A stretch of DNA of 64,000 bases from assembly GCF_025137375.1 (NCBI RefSeq), contig NZ_CP073720.1, forward strand, positions 8,704,501-8,768,500. Reading direction: 5' to 3'. A program made the translations under genes and the position numbers. Position 1 is the first letter of the stretch. Each line of letters opens with the position of its first letter. The stretch comes from Dactylosporangium fulvum. GTDB taxonomy: Bacteria > Actinomycetota > Actinomycetes > Mycobacteriales > Micromonosporaceae. Below, piece after piece: positions 33,726-42,797 of the stretch. Below the pieces are notes generated by a model. That model was given only the letters and a program-made list of their open reading frames with translations. It made no database searches and was not told where the DNA came from.

Positions 33726-36188
33726 GTGTCGAGCACGGAACCGTCTCCCCCACTGCCCGACCTTCGAGCTTTCTGGGGTAAGGCGGGTCGAGCAAAGCAT
33801 GGCGTCCCAACGGTCCCCCATCCGCTCGTCTGCCATTTAATTGACACTGCGATCGTCGCCGATTTGCTGTACCCGGTCCTGGTTGGTCCACGCTGCCGAG
33901 AAGAACTGGAGACGGCTTTCCAGCCCGTGGGCGGCAGTCGCACCTGGACCGCCTTCTTCTGCGGATTGCACGACCTCGGCAAACTGTCACCGGCGTTCCA
34001 GTCGCTTCGTTGCGACATCGCCGTCCGTGATCTTCCGGACTACGTGGCAGATGATGTACAGCGAGTCGAAGCGGACAAAACACCAGCGCGGCGCACGGAT
34101 ACTCCGCATGGGGAACTGACCGCGATTCATCTCGACCGGATGCTACAAGCGTGGGGCGCTCCACGGGTAACAGCGTGGACCATCTCCGATGCCATCGGTG
34201 GTCACCACGGCATCTTCGCCAGTCCGGCCGTACGGAAGCAGGCCCGAGGAAGAATTCGTCACCACGGCCGCGACCGTTGGGCGGTCTGGGCCGACATTAT
34301 GGCTGGCGTGGTGGCCGCCGAGCTCGGGCTTCCGGAGCCGGCGAGCCTGTCCTGGGAGCAGGTGCATCTCACGCCAGCCGGGACAGTAGCGCTGGCCGGC
34401 CTGACGGTCATCAGCGACTGGCTCGCCTCAGGGATGGTCGCCCCGGATGACTTTGCCGGCACCGACGTTGACCTGCCTACCTACACGGAGCTGAGTCGGG
34501 CCCGGGCAGAGGACACAATAGCTCGACTCCGATGGGAGAACTGGCGCCCGCCGTCGGACACCAGTTTCCACGGGTTGTTCGGACGCGAGCCGAGGCACGT
34601 CCAGCGTTTGGTCGAACAGGCCGCGAACTCGGTGACGATGCCTGCGATCGTGGCCATCGAGGCGCCGACCGGCGAGGGCAAGACCAAGGCTGCGCTGCAG
34701 TACACGGCGACGGTGGTACGCCGCTTCGGGTTGGCCGGGTTCTACCTGGCCATGCCCACGCGAGCCACCAGCAACCAGGCGTTCGCCGAGGTCCAGGACA
34801 TGGTTGATCCGCAGGTGCAGGTGAAGCTGCTGCACGGTACCGCTGCCGAGTTTCTCGCGGCCGAACGTCGCCGGACCCGGGACGCGGAGGTGGACGAGCT
34901 GAGCCCTTCGGGCCTCGGGATCGACGAGCCAGCCGGCGACCAGGATGACCGGGCTCGCGAGTGGTTCACCAACCGCCGTGGATTGGTGGCGCCGATCGCC
35001 GTCGGGACCGTCGACCGACTGGAGCAGGTTGCCATCCGCTCGTGGTTCGTCACCCTGCCGATGGTGGGGCTGTCCAACCGTGTTGTGATCGTCGACGAGA
35101 TTCACTCCTACGACACTTACATGTCGACGGTGCTCGACCGGGCCCTGCGCTGGCTGGGCCGGCTCGGAGTTCCCGTGGTGCTGCTGTCCGCGACGCTCGC
35201 GGCAACTCGGCGCGATGAGCTGATTCGGCAATGGCAGTCGGGTGCGCTGAATTGCCTCCCCGAGGAGGTCCCCGCCGGCCACGTGGTCGAGCCGGACGCC
35301 TCAACAGCCGCTTATCCTCGGGTCACGTGGGCCGACCCGTCGGGCGCAACCACCCGAAGTTGCGCGCCATCACCGCTCAACAGTGGTCGCACCATTGCGT
35401 TGTGCCGCCTCGACGACACCGACCTGGTCGAGCAGGCGCTGGCCTGGGCCGCTGCCGGTCAGAGCGTCGCCGTGATCAGGGGAACCAGACGCCGGGCCGA
35501 GAGCGTCCGAGCTGCGTTCGAGCGAGCCATCGCCAACCTGCCAGCGGCTGACCGTCCTGAGCTGCTGTTCCTCATGGGCGATGTCGCTGACCGGCTTGAG
35601 GTGGAGCGGCGGCTGTTCGCCCTATTCGGACGGGGAGCGCACCGTCCGGCGAGCGCGATTGTGGTTGGCACCAGCGTCCTCGGCCTGAGCCTTGATCTCG
35701 ACTTCGACGTGATGGCCAGTGACCTGGCCCCAGTCGACGCCCTCATCCAGCGGGCCGGGCGTCTCCACCGTTTCCGCGCCATCACACGACCGCCGGTGCT
35801 GGCGATCACCGGCGTCACGGACACTCGGTCCGGCCCGAACATCGGACCTGGAATTCGCCGAGTCCATGCGGACTGGCTCCTCCTGAGGACGTGGGCGCTG
35901 CTGCGTAACAGGACTGAGCTACGCCTGCCCGACGAAGTCCCCGACCTCGTCGACGCCGTCTACGGCGATCCGGACGCCGTCGCCTGCCCACCCGAATGGT
36001 CTCCCCGCGTTCGGACTGCTGCGCTGACACTGGCACGGGCCGCGACGGCCGACGAGATGAGGGCGAGAACGATCCACCTTCGGCCGCCTCCGCCACGGGC
36101 AAGTACATCGTTTCCGTACGAGTTGACCTTCCATCCGAAGAGCGCGACCCAGACCAGGAAACCGGACGGACGAGCAAAAACCAAGTGA
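33726..36188 (+). CDS. cas3: CRISPR-associated helicase-nuclease Cas3 (type I-E)
   Basis: 820 residues from GTG 33726 (GAGGAAG upstream). An N-terminal HD nuclease domain has CGLHDLGK (His82, Asp83) and IGGHHG. It is followed by an SF2 helicase with Walker A PTGEGKTKAA (about 313-322), DEIHSYDTYM (about 456) and LLSATL. Recruited by Cascade bound to target DNA, Cas3 unwinds and degrades the non-target strand. The domain order and size fit I-E Cas3. Catalytic motifs look intact. A 549-bp gap with a hairpin and a repeat-like sequence separates it from cas8e. Confidence 0.95.
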   Translation: MSSTEPSPPLPDLRAFWGKAGRAKHGVPTVPHPLVCHLIDTAIVADLLYPVLVGPRCREELETAFQPVGGSRTWTAFFCGLHDLGKLSPAFQSLRCDIAVRDLPDYVADDVQRVEADKTPARRTDTPHGELTAIHLDRMLQAWGAPRVTAWTISDAIGGHHGIFASPAVRKQARGRIRHHGRDRWAVWADIMAGVVAAELGLPEPASLSWEQVHLTPAGTVALAGLTVISDWLASGMVAPDDFAGTDVDLPTYTELSRARAEDTIARLRWENWRPPSDTSFHGLFGREPRHVQRLVEQAANSVTMPAIVAIEAPTGEGKTKAALQYTATVVRRFGLAGFYLAMPTRATSNQAFAEVQDMVDPQVQVKLLHGTAAEFLAAERRRTRDAEVDELSPSGLGIDEPAGDQDDRAREWFTNRRGLVAPIAVGTVDRLEQVAIRSWFVTLPMVGLSNRVVIVDEIHSYDTYMSTVLDRALRWLGRLGVPVVLLSATLAATRRDELIRQWQSGALNCLPEEVPAGHVVEPDASTAAYPRVTWADPSGATTRSCAPSPLNSGRTIALCRLDDTDLVEQALAWAAAGQSVAVIRGTRRRAESVRAAFERAIANLPAADRPELLFLMGDVADRLEVERRLFALFGRGAHRPASAIVVGTSVLGLSLDLDFDVMASDLAPVDALIQRAGRLHRFRAITRPPVLAITGVTDTRSGPNIGPGIRRVHADWLLLRTWALLRNRTELRLPDEVPDLVDAVYGDPDAVACPPEWSPRVRTAALTLARAATADEMRARTIHLRPPPPRASTSFPYELTFHPKSATQTRKPDGRAKTK

Positions 36189-36352
36189 AGCCAACAGGGC
36201 CGCGAGCCAACACGATGCACCAAGTCAGTGCAAGGCAAGCCTGAGAAGAGCCGCGACAACACCGGAGACTGCAAGAGTCACCGCCGAGATCTTCGCGATC
36301 GACTTCAGACGAAGGCTGAAGGCTAGGGAAAGTCGCATGGAAATCGAAACAC

Positions 36353-36389
36353 CTTCGTGTTCCTCAGCCGGGAGTCGGGGAACACGAAG
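36353..36389. promoter_or_regulatory. Perfect 11-bp hairpin between cas3 and cas8e
   Basis: CTTCGTGTTCC and GGAACACGAAG enclose a 15-nt loop. It could end cas3 transcripts or be an operator for the Cascade promoter. No convincing gene occupies 36189-36737; a possible 37-residue hydrophobic peptide on the minus strand near 36228-36338 lacks a ribosome site. Confidence 0.5.
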
Positions 36390-36620
36390 ATCGACCCGAA
36401 CGGACGACTGGAATTGCCGCCGGCGCCCAGGCCGCGGTGCACGAGCACTTCCCATCACAGCACTCCAACCGTTTCGCAAGCTCCTAACGACAACGGTATG
36501 CTTACCGCCGCATCGCCCGGCGCGCGCCGGCGCTGTGATGGGACATACCGAACGTCTTCGATATTTCCTGCTTAGCGGGGTGATCCACTCCTAACGTCGA
36601 CGGCTTCGGACACTGTTTGT

Positions 36621-36648
36621 CCCGTCCCCGCGAAGGCGGGGGTGGATG
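36621..36648 (+). ncRNA. Solitary CRISPR-repeat-like hairpin upstream of cas8e (possible crRNA-like regulator)
   Basis: CCCGTCCCCGCGAAG then GCGGGGGTGGATGA has the 6-bp CCCCGC/GCGGGG stem and the spacing of a type I-E repeat in crRNA sense on the plus strand, opposite to the arrays. It is 90 bp upstream of cas8e and is followed by a spacer-length stretch (GTGAAGGGCCACTCAG...), with no U-run that would make it a terminator. Known Cre-type RNAs in cas operons look like this; the role here is inference. Confidence 0.45.
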
Positions 36649-36737
36649 AGTGAAGGGCCACTCAGAAAAACGGCAATCACCCGATCGAGTGATACGCGAC
36701 ATCACGGTCAAGTCCAACTCGGTTTCGAGAGGAAGAC

Positions 36738-38354
36738 GTGATCTTCAACCTGACGACGGAGCCATGGATCCCGGTCACCGACCTCGACGGGAATGCCCGA
36801 GAGGTCGGCTTAGCCGAGATCTTTACCCGATCGCACACATTCCGACGGATCGTCGGTGAGACACCGCCGATGACCGCAGCGCTGTACCGGTTGGTTCTCG
36901 CGCTTGCGCACCGGATGTACGGACCACGGGACACGGGCGATTGGGCGGGCCTGTGGGAAGGCGGGGTGCTGCCGCCCGCTCCGGTGCAGAACTACTTCGC
37001 CCAGTGGAGCCAGCGTTTCGACCTGCTCGATCCGCATCGGCCGTTCTTACAATGCGCTGCGGTATCCACTTGCGGTGCGTCAAGTGCCGCCAAACTCGTG
37101 CCGCACCGCTCGACCGGCAACAACACGACACTCTTTGACCACACCACCGCGTCCGACATTGTGGAGTTGACGGCGGCGGAGGCATCCCGCTGGCTGGTGA
37201 CCGTCCAGGCTTTCGACCCCGGCGGGTTGAAGACGCCGTACCGCCGCGACAAATCCTCCGAAAAGGCCCCGTGTAACCAGTTTGGCGTGGCGCTCGTAGA
37301 GGGGGCCACGCTGCGCGAGACACTCCTGCTGAACTTGGTTGACTACGACCCGCGGGACGAACGACCGCACACCACCACGACCCGCGCCGACCGGCCGGAC
37401 TGGGAGGCGGACACCCCGCAGGATCCGAATCCGGACCAACGACCGCCAGTCGGCTGGACCGATCTGCTGACCTGGCCGGCCCGCCGGATCTGGCTGTCAC
37501 ATCACATCCGCGACGGAGCCCCCGTCATTGACGGTGCTGTGATCACTCCGGGGACGAAAGTCAAGGTTGACGGCCTGGCCGAACACGAGTGGATGGGGGC
37601 GTATTGGCGGCCCGAACCACCACGGAAAACCGAAGGCAAACGCGCGATCCGGCGTAAGTCGACACCGGTTGGACCCCTGTTGGCGGTACGACTAATGCCT
37701 GGACGGGGACTTTGGCGGCACGCACGGGAACTACTCCTCGCCGCGCCAGAGGGGTCAAACCGCCAGCGGCCGTTGGCGCTGGATCGGATCGCCGAACGCT
37801 CCGAGGCAGGCTTTCTGCCGCCTGATGCTATGTACACCCTGCGTGTCTTCGGCCAGCAACTCGACCCTAAGGGCGCGATCGTTCGCGGTGTCTTGGAAGA
37901 GTCAGTTGCCGCACCAGTTGCCCTGCTGCGCGCCAAGGAGCCCCGGATCGAACAGATCCTCGGCTACGCCGTGGGACTGGCTGACGACATCGGACGTGGA
38001 CTGCGCGTCCTGGAACGTGATTACCGGGCTGCGATGCGAGCCGCACCGTCCGAGGACCTGGTGCGGGGGTACTGGCCGCGATTGCCCCAGCCGTTCGACC
38101 AGTTCTTGCGGGAACTTGCCGAAGCGATGAGTACCGGCCGCAGCGAGCTGCCCGCGGCGGATACGTGGGCCAGGGCGGTCCGGCGTATCGCGGACACGGC
38201 TGCGCAGCGCTGGGCGGAGGGTTCTCCTCGACCGGGCCGGACGCTGATGGCCGTCGGCGAATGCTACGGCCGGTTCCAGGGCCTGGTGGCCCATCTGGTG
38301 TCGGTGTACCACAGCGAGGTGGCCGCGTGCGCCACCTGGGAGGAAGCGGCATGA
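36738..38354 (+). CDS. cas8e: Cascade large subunit Cas8e (Cse1/CasA)
   Basis: 538 residues from GTG 36738 after GAGAGGAAG. The opening FNLTTEPWIPVTDLDG and the later FDLLDPHRPFLQ and QNYFAQWSQRFDL stretches are diagnostic of Cse1. It recognises the PAM and recruits Cas3. Length is normal. Stop overlaps the next start (ATGA), marking a tightly coupled operon cas8e-cse2-cas7e-cas5e-cas6e. Confidence 0.93.
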   Translation: MIFNLTTEPWIPVTDLDGNAREVGLAEIFTRSHTFRRIVGETPPMTAALYRLVLALAHRMYGPRDTGDWAGLWEGGVLPPAPVQNYFAQWSQRFDLLDPHRPFLQCAAVSTCGASSAAKLVPHRSTGNNTTLFDHTTASDIVELTAAEASRWLVTVQAFDPGGLKTPYRRDKSSEKAPCNQFGVALVEGATLRETLLLNLVDYDPRDERPHTTTTRADRPDWEADTPQDPNPDQRPPVGWTDLLTWPARRIWLSHHIRDGAPVIDGAVITPGTKVKVDGLAEHEWMGAYWRPEPPRKTEGKRAIRRKSTPVGPLLAVRLMPGRGLWRHARELLLAAPEGSNRQRPLALDRIAERSEAGFLPPDAMYTLRVFGQQLDPKGAIVRGVLEESVAAPVALLRAKEPRIEQILGYAVGLADDIGRGLRVLERDYRAAMRAAPSEDLVRGYWPRLPQPFDQFLRELAEAMSTGRSELPAADTWARAVRRIADTAAQRWAEGSPRPGRTLMAVGECYGRFQGLVAHLVSVYHSEVAACATWEEAA

Positions 38355-38959
38355 CCAGCGACGGCAACTCTTATTTCGACCGGCGCCGACGGTTCGTCCA
38401 GGCCCTGTACGGGCTGAACGCCGCGCTGAGCCAGGAAGGCCCCGCGGTGGCTAAGGCGAGACAGAAACTCGCCAAACTCCGGAGAAGCTTCTCCGGACCG
38501 CAGCGCGAGGTTGAGGCGTACAGCATCGTCTTCCCCTTCGATCCGCCCGCGGCGGAGCAGCGGGCTTGGCTCCTGGTGGCCGGGCTGTTCGCCCTGCACC
38601 CGCAGCCACCGACCGCACGCTGGCGGTCGGTGGGCGGAGCTATGCAGGTGCTGGCCGCCGGCGGGCGGGGCGATCCCGCACGGCGGCGGCTGGAGCAACT
38701 GCTGTCGGTCGGCGGGCGGGACCTACCGCACTACCTACGTCAGGTCATGACACTGCTGCGCTCGGCCGAGATCACCCTCGACTTCCACATGTTGCTGGAC
38801 GACCTGGTTGTGCTGCTCAGCCACGAGTTCACCGCCGATGCGGCGCACACGGTCCGGCTTCGCTGGGCCCGTGACTTCTACCGCCCCCAACGCCCCGCCC
38901 GAGGCACCGATCAGTCCGACACGCCCGCGGCTGCCTCCGCCGAACCTGCTACCGCCTGA
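38351..38959 (+). CDS. cse2: Cascade small subunit Cse2 (Cas11e/CasB)
   Basis: A 202-residue helical protein. It has an N-terminal RRRFVQALYGLNAALSQEG, a conserved LARLRR-like basic helix (ARQKLAKLRRSF), and VGGRDLPHYLRQVMTLLRSAEITLDFHMLLDDL, as in Cse2. It stabilises the R-loop along the Cascade belly. The start ATG overlaps the cas8e stop. Confidence 0.92.
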   Translation: MTSDGNSYFDRRRRFVQALYGLNAALSQEGPAVAKARQKLAKLRRSFSGPQREVEAYSIVFPFDPPAAEQRAWLLVAGLFALHPQPPTARWRSVGGAMQVLAAGGRGDPARRRLEQLLSVGGRDLPHYLRQVMTLLRSAEITLDFHMLLDDLVVLLSHEFTADAAHTVRLRWARDFYRPQRPARGTDQSDTPAAASAEPATA

Positions 38960-38975
38960 CCTGTCAAGGAGCGTC

Positions 38976-40163
38976 GTGATCATCGAGTTGCACCTGCTGC
39001 AGTCGTTCCCGGTAAGCAACCTGAACCGCGACGACGTCGGCCAGCCCAAGACCGCCACATTCGGCGGCCATCCTCGGGGGCGGATTTCCAGCCAGTGTAT
39101 GAAGCGCTCGGCTCGGTTGCTGTTTCAGGAGTACGGTCTGGCCCCTGACGAGACTGGGGTGCGCACCAAGCGGCTGCTGCAAGATACGGTACAAATCCTC
39201 GTAGCTGCGGGCCGGGACCAGCAGGCCGCGGAAGCCGTCGTCGAGCAGGCCATCGTCGCGTTCGGGTTTCGGTTGGCCGAGAAGAAGCTCACCCAATACC
39301 TGCTGTTCGTTGGTCGGCAGGCAAGCGAACTGCTGGCCGAATACTGCGGGCGGGACTGGGACAAGCTCTCCGCAGCAGCGGTGGCCGCTAGCGCCGCGCC
39401 GAGAAAAGCCGCTTCGAAGGCGAAGACCGGCGAAACCGATGCCGACGACCGCTCATCGAAGGTTCGGCCGGACAAGGCGACCCTTGCCGAAGCGCGCCGG
39501 ATCCTCGACGCGGGCCGTGTCGCTGACGTGGCCCTGTTCGGCCGGATGATCGCCGACAACAAGGATTTCAACGTAAACGCTGCATGCCAGGTCGCCCATG
39601 CCCTGTCGACTCATGCCGTTGTCAACGAGTACGACTACTACACAGCGGTCGACGACCTGAAGCCCGACGACGAGTCCGGCGCCGACATGATCGGTACCGT
39701 CGACTTCAACGCTGCCTGCTACTACCGGTACGCCAATCTCGACCTCGGTCAGCTCGGGAGCAACCTGGCCGGCGACAGCGACCTGGTCGCCCGGACAGCC
39801 CAGGCGTGGTTGACCGCGTTTATCAACGCTGTTCCCAGCGGCAAGCAGAACTCCATGGCCGCAAGGACCATGCCTGAAACGCTGCTGACGGTGGTCCGCA
39901 ACCGTGGTGCGTGGAACCTCGCCAATGCCTTCCTCAAGCCCGTCGACAACGGCGATTTCATGACGAACTCCACGACCCGGATGCTGTCTCATTTCGGCAA
40001 GTTGCAGCGGTTCTACGGCGGCGAGGGGGTCCACGCGATCGCCGCGTCGGTCACCACCGACCTCAGTGACGCCGGTGCGGCCGGCGACTTCGACGCCGAG
40101 ATCGCCGGCACCGTCGATGACCTGATCTCCCGGACGCTGACCGCCGCGCAGGTCCGGCCGTGA
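38976..40163 (+). CDS. cas7e: Cascade backbone subunit Cas7e (Cse4/CasC)
   Basis: 395 residues from GTG 38976 with AAGGAG upstream. IELHLLQSFPVSNLNRDDVGQPKTATFGG and RISSQCMKRSAR are the classic Cas7e N-terminus; VNEYDYYTAVDDL is the conserved middle. Six copies would coat the crRNA spacer. A Lys/Ala-rich insertion (AAPRKAASKAKTGETDADD) near residue 140 is a normal variable loop. Confidence 0.94.
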   Translation: MIIELHLLQSFPVSNLNRDDVGQPKTATFGGHPRGRISSQCMKRSARLLFQEYGLAPDETGVRTKRLLQDTVQILVAAGRDQQAAEAVVEQAIVAFGFRLAEKKLTQYLLFVGRQASELLAEYCGRDWDKLSAAAVAASAAPRKAASKAKTGETDADDRSSKVRPDKATLAEARRILDAGRVADVALFGRMIADNKDFNVNAACQVAHALSTHAVVNEYDYYTAVDDLKPDDESGADMIGTVDFNAACYYRYANLDLGQLGSNLAGDSDLVARTAQAWLTAFINAVPSGKQNSMAARTMPETLLTVVRNRGAWNLANAFLKPVDNGDFMTNSTTRMLSHFGKLQRFYGGEGVHAIAASVTTDLSDAGAAGDFDAEIAGTVDDLISRTLTAAQVRP

Positions 40164-40912
40164 CCATCCGGTGCCTCGCTCTATGCCTGGATGCACCCAT
40201 GCAGTCATGGGGGCTGCGCGGACGGGCCACCATCCGCGACACCGCCACCGAGCCCACCAAGTCCGGCGTGGTGGGCCTACTGTGCTGCGCCCTCGGCGTG
40301 AGCCGCGACAATGAATCTGGCATAGCCCGGCTCGCGGCGCTACGGATGGGCGTTCGGGTCGACCGCGAGGGCATCCTCGAACGCGATTACCACACCGTGC
40401 AGAACGTGCCGACGACCAGCGGCTCCGGGCACCGGACCATCGAGAGCCAGCGGTACTACCTGGCCGACGCGCTGTTCCTTGTTGTTCTTGAGGGAGAGCC
40501 GGAGCTGCTCGACACGCTCAACCGAGCGGTGTTACAGCCTCATTGGCCGCTATACCTGGGGCGTAAGGCATTTGTCCCGTCTCGGCCGCTGGTCGTGCCT
40601 CCGGTCGACGGAGCGGCTCGGCCGCTGTCCGGCGCCGGGCTCATCGCCGAAGAGCTGGAGGGCGTCCTCGCTGGGCATCCGTGGCTGGAAAATCGGGCCG
40701 ATGTCCGGGTCAGGGAGCGTCGACGAGCGCAACGCACCCCGCTGAGAACGGTCGTCGACTGCGACCAGGCGCATCCGCTGGCCGAACTGAGCTATGACTA
40801 CCCTGTCAACTTCGCCCGCGACCGCAGGACGTTCCGCGCCCGGACGTTCCTGCGTGGGCAGGTCCCGCTCACGGATGGCATGATCCCGCAGGAGGCGGAC
40901 GCGTGTACCTGA
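40160..40912 (+). CDS. cas5e: Cascade subunit Cas5e (CasD)
   Basis: 250 residues from GTG 40160, overlapping cas7e by 4 bp. The start CLALCLDAPMQSWGLRGRATIRDTATEPTKSGVVGLL is diagnostic of Cas5e. It caps the crRNA 5' handle. The end overlaps cas6e by 10 bp. Confidence 0.95.
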   Translation: MTIRCLALCLDAPMQSWGLRGRATIRDTATEPTKSGVVGLLCCALGVSRDNESGIARLAALRMGVRVDREGILERDYHTVQNVPTTSGSGHRTIESQRYYLADALFLVVLEGEPELLDTLNRAVLQPHWPLYLGRKAFVPSRPLVVPPVDGAARPLSGAGLIAEELEGVLAGHPWLENRADVRVRERRRAQRTPLRTVVDCDQAHPLAELSYDYPVNFARDRRTFRARTFLRGQVPLTDGMIPQEADACT

Positions 40913-41601
40913 GCAAGCTGGTCATCGATCCCACCTCCCGCGAGTTTCGCCGCGACTACGCTGACGTCCGCGAGATGCACCGAACGGTAATGTCCGCCTT
41001 CGGGGAAGTCGCCAACGACGAACCCGCGCGGCAGGCGCACGCGGTCCTGTGGCGACTCGACAACGCCCAGCGCGGCTTCACGCAGTACGTCCAGAGCGGC
41101 AGCGAGCCTGACTGGAGTCGGCTGCCGTCCGGATACGTCAGCGGTGCGCCTGAAGTCCGCAGCATGCAGCCCGTCCTCGACGCCATCGCCCCGGGCCGGC
41201 GATTCGCGTTCCGGCTGGTCGCCAATCCGACGCGCACGATCGCACGGGTCGACGCCCCTCCACGCCTCGACGGCAAACGTCCGCAGGGCCGCAAGGTGCC
41301 CCTACGGAAGCCTGACGACCAGGTCTGCTGGCTGGTACGGCAGGCCGAACGCTGCGGCTTCATCATCCCGACAGGCGCCAACGGCCAGCCCGACCTGGCG
41401 CCATCGCCATGCCCAACGTCAACGGGGCGGCGCCGCGCCGGCGATGCCGGCTCGATCACGGTCGAACCGGTCCGGTTCGAGGGCCACCTCGTCGTCATCG
41501 ACACGGCGTTATTCACCACTGCTATCCGCGATGGCATCGGCCGAGCCAAGGCGTACGGATGCGGCATGATCAGCCTTGCCCCCGCCCGGACGCCAACATG
41601 A
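40903..41601 (+). CDS. cas6e: crRNA-processing endonuclease Cas6e (CasE)
   Basis: 232 residues from GTG 40903. The N-terminus YLSKLVIDPTSREFRRDYADVREMHRTVMSAF has the conserved catalytic-region His in MHRTVM, and RRFAFRLVANPTR and the Gly-rich end RAKAYGCGMISLAPA fit Cas6e. It cleaves pre-crRNA at the repeat hairpin. No cas1 or cas2 follows; the next 120 bp lead straight into array 3. Confidence 0.94.
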   Translation: MYLSKLVIDPTSREFRRDYADVREMHRTVMSAFGEVANDEPARQAHAVLWRLDNAQRGFTQYVQSGSEPDWSRLPSGYVSGAPEVRSMQPVLDAIAPGRRFAFRLVANPTRTIARVDAPPRLDGKRPQGRKVPLRKPDDQVCWLVRQAERCGFIIPTGANGQPDLAPSPCPTSTGRRRAGDAGSITVEPVRFEGHLVVIDTALFTTAIRDGIGRAKAYGCGMISLAPARTPT

Positions 41602-41724
41602 CTCCTCAACTCGATCCAGATACCTACTGAACAAAATCGGCTCCTATGGCAGACAAATCTGCAGGTCATGAAGTGACCCCTGAGGCGGGCCCTGGATGTC
41701 GATGCGCCGAATGCCGACAGGGTG

Positions 41725-42346
41725 TCTTCCCCACGCGCGTAGGGGTGCTCCCGTCTGGACCGGCGCGATCCGCTCGGGCAAAACGTCGCCCCCACGTGCG
41801 CGGGGGCGACATCCTCGCACTCTCTCCCAAGCACGGGCCGGAGGGAGCACCCCCACGCGGGAAACACCGAGGTCGGCGTCCCGCAGCGTGATCGGAGCGG
41901 CCCCCCGCGCGTGGGATAACTCCTGGACCTGGACGGGGTCGGTGTCGACTTTCGGAGCACCCCACACGCGTGGGGACGACGATCGGCCCATGCGCGCGAC
42001 CTCGGGGATAAGTGGAGCACCCCCACACGCGTGGGGACGACGATCGGCCCATGCGCGCGACCTCGGGGATGAATGGAGCACCCTCACGCGCGTGGGGACG
42101 ACGGAGGTGACGCGGACGTAGATGCCTTCGCGGCCGGAGCACCCCTCACACGCGTGGGGACGACTACGCACCGGGCACCCTCACGCACGCTCTGAAGGGA
42201 GCACCCCCACATGCGTGGGGACGACCTCTCCCATAGGTTCACGTCGGCGAAGAACGCCGGAGCACCCCCACACGCGTGGGGACGACGTGCCGAAGTCGAG
42301 GTTGACAGTGGTCGCGGAGGGAGCACCCCCACACGCGTGGGACGAC
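41725..42346 (-). CRISPR. CRISPR array 3, about 11 repeats, with inverted units at the distal end
   Basis: Nine units have the same orientation as arrays 1 and 2, with a leader at the right. The first unit, 41727-41754, reads in the opposite sense (GTCTTCCCC...GGGGTGCTCC), and the second, near 41787, is almost self-complementary. Two neighbouring spacers (from 41981 and 42042) are near-identical. Confidence 0.9.
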
Positions 42347-42470
42347 ACTTCGTGAGCTGCGGCTCCAGAGATCAAGTCGTGCGATTTGCATCGATACGCG
42401 GTTGCGCGTGCCGCGTGAACCGTACCGGCGGACTCGGGCGTGCCACGCCGAAATTGTAGGCGATCTTGAA
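42347..42470 (-). promoter_or_regulatory. Leader of CRISPR array 3
   Basis: Contains TTCGTGAGCTGCGGCTCC, GTCGTGCGATTTGCATCG and the ending TGTAGGCGATCTTGAATAGG, the same ordered blocks as the array 2 leader, with more divergence in the middle. Confidence 0.83.
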
Positions 42471-42482
42471 TAGGTTGTTCCA

Positions 42483-42797
42483 GGAGGAACATCCCCGCGC
42501 GTGTGGAGACGACATCGGCTCGGCCGTCTCCTTGACGGGGGACCAGGGAGCACCCCCACGTTTGTGGGACGACCTCCACAGCGACCACTACCCGCACGGA
42601 GCGCTCCCACGCGCGTCGGGAAGACAGGTTGAGCACGGTCTGCACGACGGCCCAGACCGAGCACCCCCACGCGCGTGGGAACGACCTCGCCCGTGAGGAG
42701 GACCTGGGGAAGGTCCGCGGAGCACACCCGGGATGACGGTAACGCCTTGCTCGATCCGGTCCGGGCCGTAGGAGCACCACTATGCGCGTGGGTATCA
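42483..42797 (-). CRISPR. CRISPR tract 4, about 6 degenerate repeats, no leader
   Basis: Repeat-like units at about 42488, 42547, 42598, 42656, 42719 and 42772 keep the 60-bp rhythm but are heavily mutated. The right end runs directly into the DUF2637 gene, so no leader is present and expression is doubtful. Confidence 0.8.

Noticed and set aside
36228-36338. A 37-residue hydrophobic peptide on the minus strand (MRLSLAFSLRLKSIAK...) between cas3 and cas8e, as a possible CreT-like toxin
   Set aside because: No ribosome site and no sign of conservation; left as a possibility only in the gap description.
41602-42794. Possible cas1 or cas2 after cas6e
   Set aside because: All six frames were read; nothing resembles Cas1 or Cas2, and the interval is filled by CRISPR repeats and a leader.
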